A stretch of 64,000 nucleotides of DNA from UBA12087 sp964370815 (GTDB lineage Bacteria; Chloroflexota; Anaerolineae; Anaerolineales; Villigracilaceae): assembly GCA_964370815.1 (NCBI GenBank), contig CAYJKQ010000003.1:62001-126000 (forward strand). Reading direction: 5' to 3'. Shown here in pieces: positions 42,118 through 51,383 of the stretch. How positions within the stretch are numbered: position 1 is the stretch's first letter; the number at the start of each line of letters is the position of its first letter. A model generated the notes under the pieces. The model was not told the origin of the DNA. It made no database searches and worked only from the letters and a program-made list of their open reading frames with translations. Made by a program: the position numbers and the translations under genes.

Positions 42118-43227
42118 ATGAGTGCCAAATATTCCGGTAAATTAGCCTTCTTGCAGCGTGTGCTGCCGACCTACCGCGCCCCCTTCTTTGACCTGCTGGC
42201 TGAAGCCTGCCAGGGCGGTCTGAGCCTGGCTACCGGTCAGCCGCTTATGAGCGAAACCATTGAGACAACTGAAGAATTGAGGTCTGCGCACCTGACCCAG
42301 ATCCATAATATCCACCTGCTGAGAGGACCATTGTACCTGTGCTATCAGGCAGGTCTGTCCAAGTGGTTGGCTGCCCAAAACCCGGATGCACTGATCGTAG
42401 AAGCCAACCCGCGTTACTTATCGACTGGTGCGGCAGTACGCTGGATGAAGGAACGTTCCCGCCCGGTCATCGGCTGGGGGTTGGGATCACCACCTCTGAA
42501 AGGAGCACTGGCAACCGTGCGTCGCTACAACAGGCTGAATTTTGTAAACCAGTTTGCAGCCCTAATAACCTACAGTCAGCGCGGTGCAAGCGAGTATCAG
42601 GAGCTGGGCTACCCTGCCGGGCGTATTTTCGTCGCCCCCAATGCAGTAGCATCACGCCCACAACACAGCATTCAAGAACGTCCACCTGTCTTCAATAAAC
42701 GCGCGACCCTCCTGTATGTAGGGCGATTACAGCGCCGTAAACGGTTGGATTTGCTATTACTGGCCTGCGCAAGCCTGCCGCCGGAATTGCAACCCCGTCT
42801 GATCATTGTGGGAGATGGACCTGAGCGCCGTGAATTGGAAGGATTGGCTGGTGAAGTTTATCCGTCTGCAAAATTCGCCGGTTCCCGGTTTGGAGCTGAC
42901 CTGATGCCTTTTTATGCAGAGGCAGATCTGTTCGTGCTACCCGGCACCGGAGGTCTGGCTGTACAAGAAGCCATGAGTCATGCCCTGCCTGTCATTGTAG
43001 CCCAGGGAGATGGCACCCAGGATGACCTTGTGCGTCCTGCCAATGGCTGGCAAATTCCCCCGGATGACCTGAATTCCTTGGCAAAAACAATGGAGGTGGC
43101 TCTCTCAGATGTACCCCGCCTACGCAAAATGGGGATGGAATCCTTCCGTATCGTCTCGGAGGAGATCAACCTGGAGCGTATGGTGGATGTTTTTGTAGAA
43201 GTGTTAAATAATTCTGGGAATAAATGA
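42118..43227 (+). CDS. Glycosyltransferase family 4
   Basis: A 369-residue GT-B glycosyltransferase with the acceptor-side start LAFLQRVLPTYRAPFFDLL and a clear GT4 C-terminal domain: RATLLYVGRLQRRKRLDLLL, RLIIVGDGPERRELE, FYAEADLFVLPGTGGLAVQEAM and ALPVIVAQGDG. The EX7E motif is less regular (GLAVQEAM). It is separated from the FkbM gene by 131 bases that include an inverted repeat around 42036-42062, so it may have its own promoter. It is the last gene of the glycan cluster. Confidence 0.88.
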   Translation: MSAKYSGKLAFLQRVLPTYRAPFFDLLAEACQGGLSLATGQPLMSETIETTEELRSAHLTQIHNIHLLRGPLYLCYQAGLSKWLAAQNPDALIVEANPRYLSTGAAVRWMKERSRPVIGWGLGSPPLKGALATVRRYNRLNFVNQFAALITYSQRGASEYQELGYPAGRIFVAPNAVASRPQHSIQERPPVFNKRATLLYVGRLQRRKRLDLLLLACASLPPELQPRLIIVGDGPERRELEGLAGEVYPSAKFAGSRFGADLMPFYAEADLFVLPGTGGLAVQEAMSHALPVIVAQGDGTQDDLVRPANGWQIPPDDLNSLAKTMEVALSDVPRLRKMGMESFRIVSEEINLERMVDVFVEVLNNSGNK

Positions 43228-43271
43228 ACAGAACCCGCTCTGGTGCCAGCCATCGGGTAATTTATTAATAT

Positions 43272-43634
43272 TTACTCCATCAAAGGTTGCAGCAACGCCA
43301 CAATATTACCAGTCGGATCCTTGAAGGTAGCCATCCTGCCCACGCCCGGAATATCATAACCATCCATGAGAATAGTACCTCCTGCCGCCCTGATCTTCTT
43401 TAAAGTTTCATCAAGATCTGGTGTGTTTATGTAAACCATAATACTCCCAGCAGGGGATTCTTCTGAGACAGGATTAAACCCTCCTCCTGTACCACCTTCA
43501 GCTTCAAAGGTGGCATAATTCATATCCGGGAAATCTTTTATCTTCCATTCGAAAACGTCTGAATAGAACTTCTTCGTTTCTTCCATATCCTTCGTGGAAA
43601 ATTCAATATGGGTGATCAGATGTCTGTGAGCCAT
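43272..43634 (-). CDS. VOC (glyoxalase/bleomycin-resistance) family protein
   Basis: A 120-residue vicinal-oxygen-chelate protein with the two beta-alpha-beta-beta-beta modules: LITHIEFSTKDMEETKKFY, MNYATFEAEGGTGGGFN, then GSIMVYINTPDLDETLKKI and MATFKDPTGNIVALLQP. The first metal ligand His (THIEF) is present, but the last Glu of the usual NxxEL end is Ala here, so catalysis is doubtful and ligand binding may be its function. ATG 43634 with GGAG upstream is preferred over an ATG seven codons earlier. Confidence 0.8.
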   Translation of the reverse strand: MAHRHLITHIEFSTKDMEETKKFYSDVFEWKIKDFPDMNYATFEAEGGTGGGFNPVSEESPAGSIMVYINTPDLDETLKKIRAAGGTILMDGYDIPGVGRMATFKDPTGNIVALLQPLME

Positions 43635-43729
43635 ATGAATACAATCTCCCTTCATTATTCAAGTAGTTCCATTCAGGGATCGGACCTTCTTGAAATATAT
43701 TTTTTTATAAGATCAAAACAGAAAAGGCT

Positions 43730-45424
43730 TTATAAGACTACATACCATGCAGCCACAAAACCAACTTTTCCATCCGGTGCTCTGACATTCAGCCATTCAT
43801 CTACTACACCGATCTTTGGTCGAGCTGTGGCAGCCTGTTCCAACACAAGCAAGGGTGTTTGAATGGGAAGACTCTCCACTATATTTGAGCTGGTGTTAGG
43901 TGCTGATCGCAAACGCAAATTTGATTTGCCTAAAGAGGTGGAGACATAGACCGTCAACTGGTCTGGTTCATTGGGAGATGGCAGCAGTTCTACAAACCAG
44001 GCAGCAGTGTAACCAATTTGTCCAAGATCATCCTTGACGTTCAGCCATTGGTCAACTACACCGATCTTTAAACGGGCTTTGTCTGCTGGTTCGATCACAG
44101 TCAACTTTGAGCCAGCCGGAAGAACGCACAAAACCGCGCCATCGACTGGTTTGGCACGAAGACGCAATCCCACACTGCCAACCGACTTGGAAATCATCAC
44201 AAGCATTTGAGCCGGAATAGGTTCGGGCTCAGGCTCGGGTTCGGGGATGGGTTCCGGCTCGGGCTCAGGCTCAGGGATTGGCTCTGGTGGCGGGGTTACA
44301 GGCAATACCACATGAAAAGAAGAACAAAAACCAATCTCGCCTCGAGTTGTGCGAACATTGATCCATTGACCACGAACACCTATCTTGGTGCGAGCGATCT
44401 CAGTCTCTTCCAACACCAGCAACTCTTCATTGACTTTTAAAACTGTGATCCTCTTTCCTTTGAGACTAGGTTGGGTACGTAATAATAAGCCTCTGCTGCC
44501 AACATTTGGAGATATATAGATGATCAATTTTGATACTGGTTGTGGTTCGGGTTCGGGCTCTGGTTCGGGCTCTGGTTCGGGTTCAGGGATCGGCTTTGGT
44601 GGTGGGATAATCTCGGATAGTTTTTCCAGATACCAGGCAGCGGTATAACCTTCGTAACCCTGGGGGTCACGAACTTTTATCCATTGACCATTGACGCCAA
44701 TTTTGGGTAATGCAACGCTGGATTCTTCCAAAACCAGCAATGGAGTGCCTGCGATTTCAACAGTCACAATTGTCGCTGTCGTGTTGGGTTGAACCCGCAT
44801 GCGTAAACCTAATGTGGTTGAATCCAAGACTCGCACATACAAGCCAGGCAGTTCCGGTAATGGTGGACCATCGGTTCCGTTAACCCAGCATTCATAGAAA
44901 GCCACTGCAGTAATGACCTGTTGAACAGGGCGACCGTACCCATAGCGCTTCGTTAAAAGAACATCCGCATTGTCGACAGGATATGGCCAAGGGTCAAGCA
45001 TCACATAATCATCGCCTTTCTTTTTTGTAAGCAAAACCCAGTGAGATTGCTCGCCTGTAGCCAGAGAGCGATCACATTCAACCAATACTGTCTGACCATT
45101 CGCAAGCAGCGCATCAATTCGTTTAGTAGGTACGGGTTTTTCTTCACTGCACACATAAATCTCTTTGATACCAATCTTCGGATAGATACGGGTGAGACCT
45201 GCCCATACCATAAAAGAACCTATGTAACCATTCCCAGATCCGAGATTGATCAATTTTTTATTGAGGGTCTCAGGAGTTTCTTTATAACCATAACCAGAAG
45301 CCATCATGGCCAGGCAGGTTAGAGCACAACCTTGTGTGCCAAAGGTTACACTGGTACTAAAACCTAGTTTTATATCCTTCCAGCGGGGATCATTCTGGGA
45401 GAGAAAATTTGGTGTAAATGTCAT
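43730..45424 (-). CDS. C39-like peptidase with four SH3-type repeats
   Basis: A 564-residue protein. Residues 1-190 form a papain-fold C39-like domain with Cys in GTQGCALTCLAMMASG, His in GEQSHWVLLTKK and Asp in VMLDPWP, so it looks active. Four SH3-type repeats follow, each with a core like KIGVxxQWLNVRxxxGxxGYTAAWYV, separated by linkers of EP repeats. Such repeats usually bind cell wall. There is no signal peptide or TM helix, so export is by an unknown route or after lysis. ATG 45424 has GGTG just upstream; an earlier in-frame start at 45463 has no support. It is the last gene of a three-gene cluster. Confidence 0.8.
   Translation of the reverse strand: MTFTPNFLSQNDPRWKDIKLGFSTSVTFGTQGCALTCLAMMASGYGYKETPETLNKKLINLGSGNGYIGSFMVWAGLTRIYPKIGIKEIYVCSEEKPVPTKRIDALLANGQTVLVECDRSLATGEQSHWVLLTKKKGDDYVMLDPWPYPVDNADVLLTKRYGYGRPVQQVITAVAFYECWVNGTDGPPLPELPGLYVRVLDSTTLGLRMRVQPNTTATIVTVEIAGTPLLVLEESSVALPKIGVNGQWIKVRDPQGYEGYTAAWYLEKLSEIIPPPKPIPEPEPEPEPEPEPEPQPVSKLIIYISPNVGSRGLLLRTQPSLKGKRITVLKVNEELLVLEETEIARTKIGVRGQWINVRTTRGEIGFCSSFHVVLPVTPPPEPIPEPEPEPEPIPEPEPEPEPIPAQMLVMISKSVGSVGLRLRAKPVDGAVLCVLPAGSKLTVIEPADKARLKIGVVDQWLNVKDDLGQIGYTAAWFVELLPSPNEPDQLTVYVSTSLGKSNLRLRSAPNTSSNIVESLPIQTPLLVLEQAATARPKIGVVDEWLNVRAPDGKVGFVAAWYVVL
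44215..44605 (-). repeat. Coding repeats of EP (Glu-Pro) linkers
   Basis: Two blocks (about 44215-44290 and 44542-44605) of degenerate six-base units, such as GGTTCG and GGCTCA, encode the EPEPEP linkers of the C39/SH3 protein. They are prone to length change by slippage. Confidence 0.7.
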
Positions 45425-45500
45425 GGAGCACCTCGTCTCGTATGATCCTGGGAGCAGAGCCACTGATCTCCCCGGATGATATCTACAATACTATGATACC

Positions 45501-46445
45501 TTATTTTTTATAAGCAACATAGATGTCTGCTTCGAGCATCTGGTCGTTCTGGAAGAAATGGTGGACGAAATAAACGTTACCAGAGGCATCGATGGATGGT
45601 TCACCCGCCAGAGGAGAAATGATCAGTTCGGCGGACCGCCATTCGTCATTGACCCGTTTGGATCTCCAGATGCCAAAGTTCCTTCCAAACCACAATTCGT
45701 CTCCAGCCGGATTGATAGCCGGCCAGCCTTCCGCATCCGGGGTGTTGATGGAGATCAGGTTTACGGGTTCCTGCCATACCCCGTTCAAGTTATGGGATAC
45801 CCAGATATCACCCGCACCCAATCCACCCAGCCGGTCGGATGCGAAGTAGAGATCTTTGCCATCGCTCGAGATGTGAAATTCACCCACCAGATAAGCAGGA
45901 TCAAAATCCGCCAGTTTCCAATTTTGCCAGGTACCATTTTGAAGTTCGGCAGTAAACCAGTGCATACCCACATACCCTTCCCGGGCACTGCAAAACCACA
46001 TTAAATCACCTGATATGAATGCACAACCATCCCCAGCCAACTTTCCGGGATCCTGGAGCATGATGCGGTGCGCTTCCTGCCATGAGCCATTAACGAGTTC
46101 GGAAACATAAATACCAGTAACACCATCCGAGACTTGCAAATTGGCAGGCAGACTGACTTCCGGTGTAAACCAAAAATAGAGGGTCTTGCCATCTGGCATA
46201 ATGAAAGGCGAGTCTTCACCCCCCGGAGTATTGACCAAACCGGGAACAGGCAGTGGCTGCTCATATTCACTGGAGAGGGTGACTGGCGGAGTAACATCAT
46301 CTTGCGGGAGAATCTTTACCGAAGTGACTGGTATCTTTTCATCTCTGGCAATCAATGGAATTGCAATTGGGGTCGGGGTTGGTGAGGTACAGGCACTCAA
46401 GAAGGAGATGATACCCATCAAGAAGGAAATTGCCCGATTTCTCAT
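45501..46445 (-). CDS. PD40-type beta-propeller lipoprotein
   Basis: A 314-residue lipoprotein: signal peptide with lipobox LSAC, a Thr/Pro stretch, then about five PD40/WD40-like blades, each with the SxDGKDLYFASDR-like pattern (MPDGKTLYFWFTPE; SSDGKDLYFASDRLGGLG; NPAGDELWFGRN; DASGNVYFVHH). This fold is known from TolB and from surface proteins of the OmpA/PD40 group. It starts ten bases after the first C39 gene and 76 bases before the second, in one transcription unit. It could present or restrain the peptidases at the cell surface (inference). Confidence 0.8.
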   Translation of the reverse strand: MRNRAISFLMGIISFLSACTSPTPTPIAIPLIARDEKIPVTSVKILPQDDVTPPVTLSSEYEQPLPVPGLVNTPGGEDSPFIMPDGKTLYFWFTPEVSLPANLQVSDGVTGIYVSELVNGSWQEAHRIMLQDPGKLAGDGCAFISGDLMWFCSAREGYVGMHWFTAELQNGTWQNWKLADFDPAYLVGEFHISSDGKDLYFASDRLGGLGAGDIWVSHNLNGVWQEPVNLISINTPDAEGWPAINPAGDELWFGRNFGIWRSKRVNDEWRSAELIISPLAGEPSIDASGNVYFVHHFFQNDQMLEADIYVAYKK

Positions 46446-46455
46446 GGGTGCCTCC

Positions 46456-47466
46456 TCAGGGTCGGATCATGTACATCCCATTTTGGCCGAGCTTCCACAT
46501 TATTTCGAAGGTCTTCTCTGGGAAGCGCAGCTCTTTACCCGACCAGGGATCATTAAGGATAATCGCATCCGAGCTGTACCCTTTGATGACGAAAGCATGG
46601 ATGGTTTTGCCCGGACCCTGGATGAGGCGTGGACCCTGACTGGCAAGGGTGACACCGACCGTAACGATCAAGGGACCCTTGACCAATTCTTGCTTGAGAT
46701 CATCCAGGCTGGCGTGGATCTTTTCTGAAATATGCTGATAACCAAGTGATAACAGTTCGTCTGTTACATTGGACAATGACATACCTTTGCCTGGTGTACC
46801 ATCCCCGGGATCCAACATACCAATCAACTGACCGGGAGTGATGGTGCGATTGAGTGGGTCGAGATGATGATAGTACTCCAACAGCATGCAGGCGGAGACG
46901 GGCGAACAAGCCGCATTTCCATACATATTCTCCTGCGAGAGGATTGGTACATGATGAATAAGCGCGGTTGCAGGTGGAGGGAGAATCTCAGGAATTTCCG
47001 GGAGGGTTTGATGTGCGGGTAGAGGAGTCAACTCGGAAGAGGTTGTTAATGTGTGGGGAAAGACTTGTGGCTTTGAACCTGTTAATGGTTCAAGTTCGGA
47101 TGAATTTTTTTCGACAGGTTGGATGGTTTTTGAAGGTGCGAAAGGAAATTTGGATATCTGTTTTAATTCCGGGTTTTCCCGCACACGGGTTTCTGAGAGG
47201 GGTAAGTCATGTGGCACAGGCGGGGGGAGCGGGTTGCTAGATTTCAACAATAACCAGGCAGCGCAATATCCAGTTTGTCCGTCTGAATTCCTTACTTGCA
47301 ACCACTGGTCTTTAACGCCCAGCCGAGTTTGAACGAGATTTTCTGGATCCAAGGTTTCAAGCGTCTCACCGGCTTGAAGAATTGAGATAATTTTTCCATT
47401 AATCCCGGGGTGAGTACGCATTCGCAAACCACGGTCATCGACTTTTGGGGAGACATATAGTTTCAT
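46456..47466 (-). CDS. SH3-repeat protein with C-terminal C39-like peptidase domain
   Basis: A 336-residue protein with the domain order reversed relative to its neighbour. One SH3-type repeat at residues 1-75 (LYVSPKVDDRGLRMRTHPG ... DQWLQVRNSDGQTGYCAAW), a Pro-rich linker to residue 170, then a C39-like cysteine peptidase domain with Cys in NAACSPVSACMLLEYY, His in KTIHAFVIKGYS and Asp/Asn in IILNDPWSG. There is no signal peptide. GAGGAAA before ATG 47466 supports this start over one six codons earlier. It is the first gene of the cluster. Confidence 0.8.
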   Translation of the reverse strand: MKLYVSPKVDDRGLRMRTHPGINGKIISILQAGETLETLDPENLVQTRLGVKDQWLQVRNSDGQTGYCAAWLLLKSSNPLPPPVPHDLPLSETRVRENPELKQISKFPFAPSKTIQPVEKNSSELEPLTGSKPQVFPHTLTTSSELTPLPAHQTLPEIPEILPPPATALIHHVPILSQENMYGNAACSPVSACMLLEYYHHLDPLNRTITPGQLIGMLDPGDGTPGKGMSLSNVTDELLSLGYQHISEKIHASLDDLKQELVKGPLIVTVGVTLASQGPRLIQGPGKTIHAFVIKGYSSDAIILNDPWSGKELRFPEKTFEIMWKLGQNGMYMIRP

Positions 47467-47537
47467 ATTTTCCTCGAATTTCATAAGGCTACAACAATAT
47501 TATCTTAATTTTTATGATTTTGAAACCTCCTTATTTA

Positions 47538-47581
47538 GAAAAAAAACAACCTGGCAGGTTGTAAAACTCCGCCAGGTTGTT
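47538..47581 (-). terminator. Terminator of the sdh operon
   Basis: On the minus strand CAACCTGGC and GCCAGGTTG pair around a 15-base loop and are followed by eight T. Strong intrinsic terminator after sdhB. Confidence 0.85.
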
Positions 47582-47605
47582 GTACTCAGGTAAATTTGGT
47601 ATTTT

Positions 47606-48307
47606 TTATTCCAGACTCCCTGTCATCAATGCTTTCTTGACTTCGCCAATAGCTTTGGTGATCTGAATCTCGCGCGGGCAAGCCAGGGTGCAGTTAAAAA
47701 CCGTATGGCAGCGCGAGACACCCATGATCTCATTCATGATCTTCAAACGCTCGGCTGCACCCTGGTCACGGCTGTCAAAAATAAAGCGATGGGCATTGAC
47801 GATGGCAGCTGGTCCCAAGTATTCATCACTAGCCCAAAAGGACGGGCAGGAGGTGGTGCAGGCTGCACACAAAATACACTTGGTGGTATCGTCGAACCGT
47901 TCACGGTCTTCCTGTGACTGGTAACGTTCTTTTTCCGGTGCGGGATCATCGTTAATGAAGTAAGGAAGCACCTTGCGGAAGTTTTCAAAGAATGGATCCA
48001 TATCCACGATCAAATCTTTGATGACACGCAAACCCAGGATCGGCTCAACAGTGATCTTTGTGCCAAAATCCTGGACCAGGGCTTTGCAAGCCAATTTGTT
48101 GGAGCCATTGATGCGCATAGCATCCGAACCACAGACACCGTGAGCGCACGAGCGCCGAAATGAAAGGGTGCCATCCTCATAACCTTTGATCTTTTCCAAC
48201 AAGTCCAATACCCGGTCGGTAGGATCGGCTTCCATTTTAAAGGTATCGTAGCGGGGTTTCTTATCTTTTTCGGGATTATATCGGAAGACTTTAATGGTTA
48301 CCTGCAT
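47606..48307 (-). CDS. sdhB: Succinate dehydrogenase iron-sulfur subunit
   Basis: A 233-residue SdhB. The [2Fe-2S] ligands are in SCAHGVCGSDAM plus a later NKLAC; an Asp replaces the third Cys, as in E. coli SdhB. The [4Fe-4S] and [3Fe-4S] centres are bound by CILCAACTTSCPSF and SRCHTVFNCTLACPREI. It passes electrons from SdhA to the membrane quinone site. It follows sdhA by nine bases and ends the sdhCDAB operon. Confidence 0.95.
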   Translation of the reverse strand: MQVTIKVFRYNPEKDKKPRYDTFKMEADPTDRVLDLLEKIKGYEDGTLSFRRSCAHGVCGSDAMRINGSNKLACKALVQDFGTKITVEPILGLRVIKDLIVDMDPFFENFRKVLPYFINDDPAPEKERYQSQEDRERFDDTTKCILCAACTTSCPSFWASDEYLGPAAIVNAHRFIFDSRDQGAAERLKIMNEIMGVSRCHTVFNCTLACPREIQITKAIGEVKKALMTGSLE

Positions 48308-48316
48308 AGCTGCCTC

Positions 48317-50110
48317 CTAGTAGACCCGTGCTTTGGGTTCAAACCTGGTGATTGTTACAGGCTGGTATTTTAATTCGATCTTCCCATATTCGTCCATTGT
48401 TGCGAATGTGTGCTTCAACCAGTTTTCATCATCCCGTTTCGGGTAATCTTCGCGCGAATGACCCCCACGGCTTTCGGTGCGTGCCAAGGCTGAGACAGTG
48501 GTTACTTCAGCCAGATCCAACAGGTTGCCAAGCTCCCAGGCATTGAACATATCCATATTGAATATCTTGCCAGTATCTTGAACACGAACATGCTTGTAGC
48601 GTTCTTTCAGTTCGCGAATTTTATTGAGGGCATTCTGCATGCCTTTTTGATCACGAAAAACACCCATGTCTTCGAACATGATCTTCTTCATCTCGGTGGA
48701 AATATCGAAGGCGTTCTCGCTCCCATCACCTTCCATAATCCGAGCCAATTGCTCCTCTGTAAAAGCAGTGGGCTGGGCGGGTAAAGGCTGGTAATCAGCG
48801 GTCTTTGAATATTCTGCAGCACGTAGCCCTGCATGCTTTCCAAATACGATCAAATCAAGCAAAGAATTGGTGCCCAAACGGTTGGCACCATGCACTGATA
48901 CACAAGCACATTCCCCGGCTGCAAATAAGCCCGGGATAATATTCTTATTCTCATCTTTCCTGACTTCACCATATTGATTGGTTGGAATGCCACCCATGGC
49001 ATAATGAGCTGTGGGTTGAATAGGCATGGGTTGAGTGATCGGGTCGACACCTAAATAGACACGGCAGAAATCCACAATGTCGGGTAATTTAGCGAGAATC
49101 TCCTGGCCGGTCACCATAAAAGGAGAGCCATCCGGTCGCTTGCGACCGTCAATGGCAGCGTAATGATTAACCGTTTCTGGACGAATATCCAAGTACATAT
49201 AATTCTTTCCATTAATGCCATTGCCATCACGGACTTCAAGATAAATCGCACGGCTGATAACATCCCTGGAAGCCAGATCTTTAACTGTGGGGGCGTATCT
49301 TTCCATGAAGCGTTCGCCTTTCCCATTGATAAGGACCCCGCCTTCTCCGCGCACTCCCTCCGTGATGAGAATACCAAGCTTGAAAATACCCGTGGGGTGA
49401 AATTGAAAGAACTCCATGTCTTCCGCTGGAATGCCACGCCTGAGGGTGATGGCAACACCATCCCCAGTATATGCATAAGCATTGGAAGTGATCTCCCAGA
49501 TACGTCCATGACCCCCGGTGGCAAATATTATGGACTTCGCCTGGAAGACATGCAACTCTCCAGAGGCGATCTCAATAGCAACCACACCGGCAGCTTTTCC
49601 GCCTGTCATCAATAAGTCTACAACCTGGAATTCATCATAAAAGTTCACATTGTTCTTGATACATTGCTGATAGAGGGTTTGCAGGATCATGTGACCGGTT
49701 CGATCGGCTGCGTGACAAGCCCGCATGACCGGCTTACCCGTTATATTATTGGTATGGCCTCCGAATGGACGCTGAGAGATCTTTCCTTCCGGCGTGCGAT
49801 CAAAGGGTAAACCCATGTGCTCCAATTCATAGACAGCAGCCACTGCTTCTTCGCACATAAATTCAATGGCATCCTGATCACCCAGGTAATCACTTCCTTT
49901 GACCGTGTCATATGTGTGCCATTCTGGATGATCTTCTTCCAAGCTCCCCAGGGCAGCACCGACGCCACCCTGTGCAGCCCCTGTATGTGAGCGGGTGGGA
50001 TAAAGTTTACTGATGATGGCTGTTTTGGCTGTACGGGAGGCATACAAACCTGCCATGAGACCGGCACCACCGGCACCAACGACCAGTACTTCAAATTGAT
50101 GTGTTTTCAT
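48317..50110 (-). CDS. sdhA: Succinate dehydrogenase flavoprotein subunit
   Basis: A 597-residue FAD subunit that oxidises succinate to fumarate. FAD motif VLVVGAGGAGLMAGLYAS at the N-terminus, the FAD-His segment RSHTGAAQGG, active-site HPTGIF, GERFMERYAP and RSHTE-like SRGGHSREDYP. ATG 50110 has AGGAG upstream; an in-frame start 13 codons earlier is inside the preceding gene and unsupported. It lies between sdhD and sdhB, with a 10-base gap to sdhD. Fumarase genes at 55211 continue the pathway. Confidence 0.95.
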   Translation of the reverse strand: MKTHQFEVLVVGAGGAGLMAGLYASRTAKTAIISKLYPTRSHTGAAQGGVGAALGSLEEDHPEWHTYDTVKGSDYLGDQDAIEFMCEEAVAAVYELEHMGLPFDRTPEGKISQRPFGGHTNNITGKPVMRACHAADRTGHMILQTLYQQCIKNNVNFYDEFQVVDLLMTGGKAAGVVAIEIASGELHVFQAKSIIFATGGHGRIWEITSNAYAYTGDGVAITLRRGIPAEDMEFFQFHPTGIFKLGILITEGVRGEGGVLINGKGERFMERYAPTVKDLASRDVISRAIYLEVRDGNGINGKNYMYLDIRPETVNHYAAIDGRKRPDGSPFMVTGQEILAKLPDIVDFCRVYLGVDPITQPMPIQPTAHYAMGGIPTNQYGEVRKDENKNIIPGLFAAGECACVSVHGANRLGTNSLLDLIVFGKHAGLRAAEYSKTADYQPLPAQPTAFTEEQLARIMEGDGSENAFDISTEMKKIMFEDMGVFRDQKGMQNALNKIRELKERYKHVRVQDTGKIFNMDMFNAWELGNLLDLAEVTTVSALARTESRGGHSREDYPKRDDENWLKHTFATMDEYGKIELKYQPVTITRFEPKARVY

Positions 50111-50120
50111 CGGTCTGCTC

Positions 50121-50546
50121 CTATGAAGTCCAAAGTACGTAAATGCCAATGGCTATCATAACCACCAAAATAACGATCACCAGCAGACGCAAAACCTTGC
50201 GCCATACAGGATGGGTCAGGTAATCTTCGATCACACTCAAAACTCCATGCAAGCCATGGGAGGCAGCAAAGAGCAAGAATGCACTTCCGGTCAGTTTCCA
50301 GAAGGTATTGCTCCAGGGAACCAGGTCTGTTACATTGGTATTGATTACATGGTTAGGGTTGGACATGAATGCCCAGCGGACGAGGTCTGCCATGTTCATC
50401 TGGGTGCGGGCACCCATGATGAGTGCACCGACGATCGCGAGGATAACAAACAAATACATAGCCAGGGCAGAAAGCCGGGTGAAGACCCACATGGTTGTTT
50501 CAAAATCAAAACCACGTTTCGTCAAGGATACAGTTCGAGGTTTCAT
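50121..50546 (-). CDS. sdhD: Succinate dehydrogenase membrane anchor subunit
   Basis: A 141-residue protein with three TM helices (about 22-46, 84-104, 117-139). The FAASHGLHGVLSVIEDY segment in helix 2 carries a likely haem b ligand His and quinone-site residues. With SdhC it forms the cytochrome b anchor. It starts ten bases after sdhC. Confidence 0.88.
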   Translation of the reverse strand: MKPRTVSLTKRGFDFETTMWVFTRLSALAMYLFVILAIVGALIMGARTQMNMADLVRWAFMSNPNHVINTNVTDLVPWSNTFWKLTGSAFLLFAASHGLHGVLSVIEDYLTHPVWRKVLRLLVIVILVVMIAIGIYVLWTS

Positions 50547-50556
50547 TAATATGCTC

Positions 50557-50943
50557 CTAGCCCGACATAGCCGTACGGACGATGACGAATACTACCAATC
50601 CAATGATCGGTAACAAGACAAGCCACTCCAACCAGATGGCTTCGCGCTGGTATTCGATCAATTTTGGCCAAAGATCAAGGATGACAATCCTGAGACCATT
50701 GACAGCATGGAAAAGCCCACAGAAGATAATGTAGATCTGGAAAATCCAGTTCTCATAAATACCATTAATGAAGGTTCCAATGCTACTGCCAAATTGCTGA
50801 CTCAGGAAAGATGCCAGTATATGCAACCCAACAAAAAGTACAATGCTCAAACCACTGATACGATGCAAAATAAATGTGAGCATCGGACCTTTGCCTTGAT
50901 AGCGCAAGCCATCTTTCAGGCTGACATTTCTTTTGAGCCCCAT
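50557..50943 (-). CDS. sdhC: Succinate dehydrogenase cytochrome b556 subunit
   Basis: A 128-residue membrane subunit with three TM helices. The family motif HRISGLSIVLFVGLHI (helix 1, with a likely quinone-site Ser) and LFHAVNGLRIVILDL (helix 2, with a haem ligand His) are clear. It is the first gene of sdhCDAB and diverges from the Rieske/cytochrome b operon. Confidence 0.92.
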   Translation of the reverse strand: MGLKRNVSLKDGLRYQGKGPMLTFILHRISGLSIVLFVGLHILASFLSQQFGSSIGTFINGIYENWIFQIYIIFCGLFHAVNGLRIVILDLWPKLIEYQREAIWLEWLVLLPIIGLVVFVIVRTAMSG

Positions 50944-51383
50944 TTAAGCCTCCTCCAAAAGATAATAAATGATCAATACATCCGAAATTTAAGGTTGAAA
51001 GAGAGATGGTGGTTTTACAGCGGACTGTGCCATTAAACCACTGCCACATTCTGGATTTAAGGATAGGTTTTATTTACACTATTACGAGAAACTTACCAGC
51101 GTAATTATCCTTAGCCGATTATAAAGGTAAAAGTGACAATACTCATGGATTATTGGTTCCAGACATCCTCTTGGGGTTGGCGAATTCATCTTTATAATCG
51201 TAGTGTGGGTTATTGTATCATTACACGATTTTTCCCGTATAATCCACACAAATAATTACTCATCAAACAGGGAACAAGGCGTAAACGGAAAAGAAACCTT
51301 CCAGATATCTCTGATTTCCCAATTCTTAATGATAAGATAACTCGTACTCTGGATAAATCTTCATCTTCCTACAGGAGGTTTTT
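50944..51383. promoter_or_regulatory. Divergent promoter region, sdhCDAB / bc complex
   Basis: A 440-base AT-rich gap between two divergent respiratory operons. A TATAAT at 51238-51243 faces the Rieske gene but has only a poor -35 (GTATCA, 17 bases). The minus-strand promoter for sdhC is not clear. No gene is seen. Confidence 0.45.

Noticed and set aside
44215..44605. Tandem short repeats suggesting a CRISPR or minisatellite
   Set aside because: They encode EP linkers of the C39/SH3 protein; units are six bases with no spacers.
47606..48307. Asp in place of the third Cys of the SdhB [2Fe-2S] motif, as a possible defect
   Set aside because: The same Asp occurs in E. coli SdhB, so it is normal.
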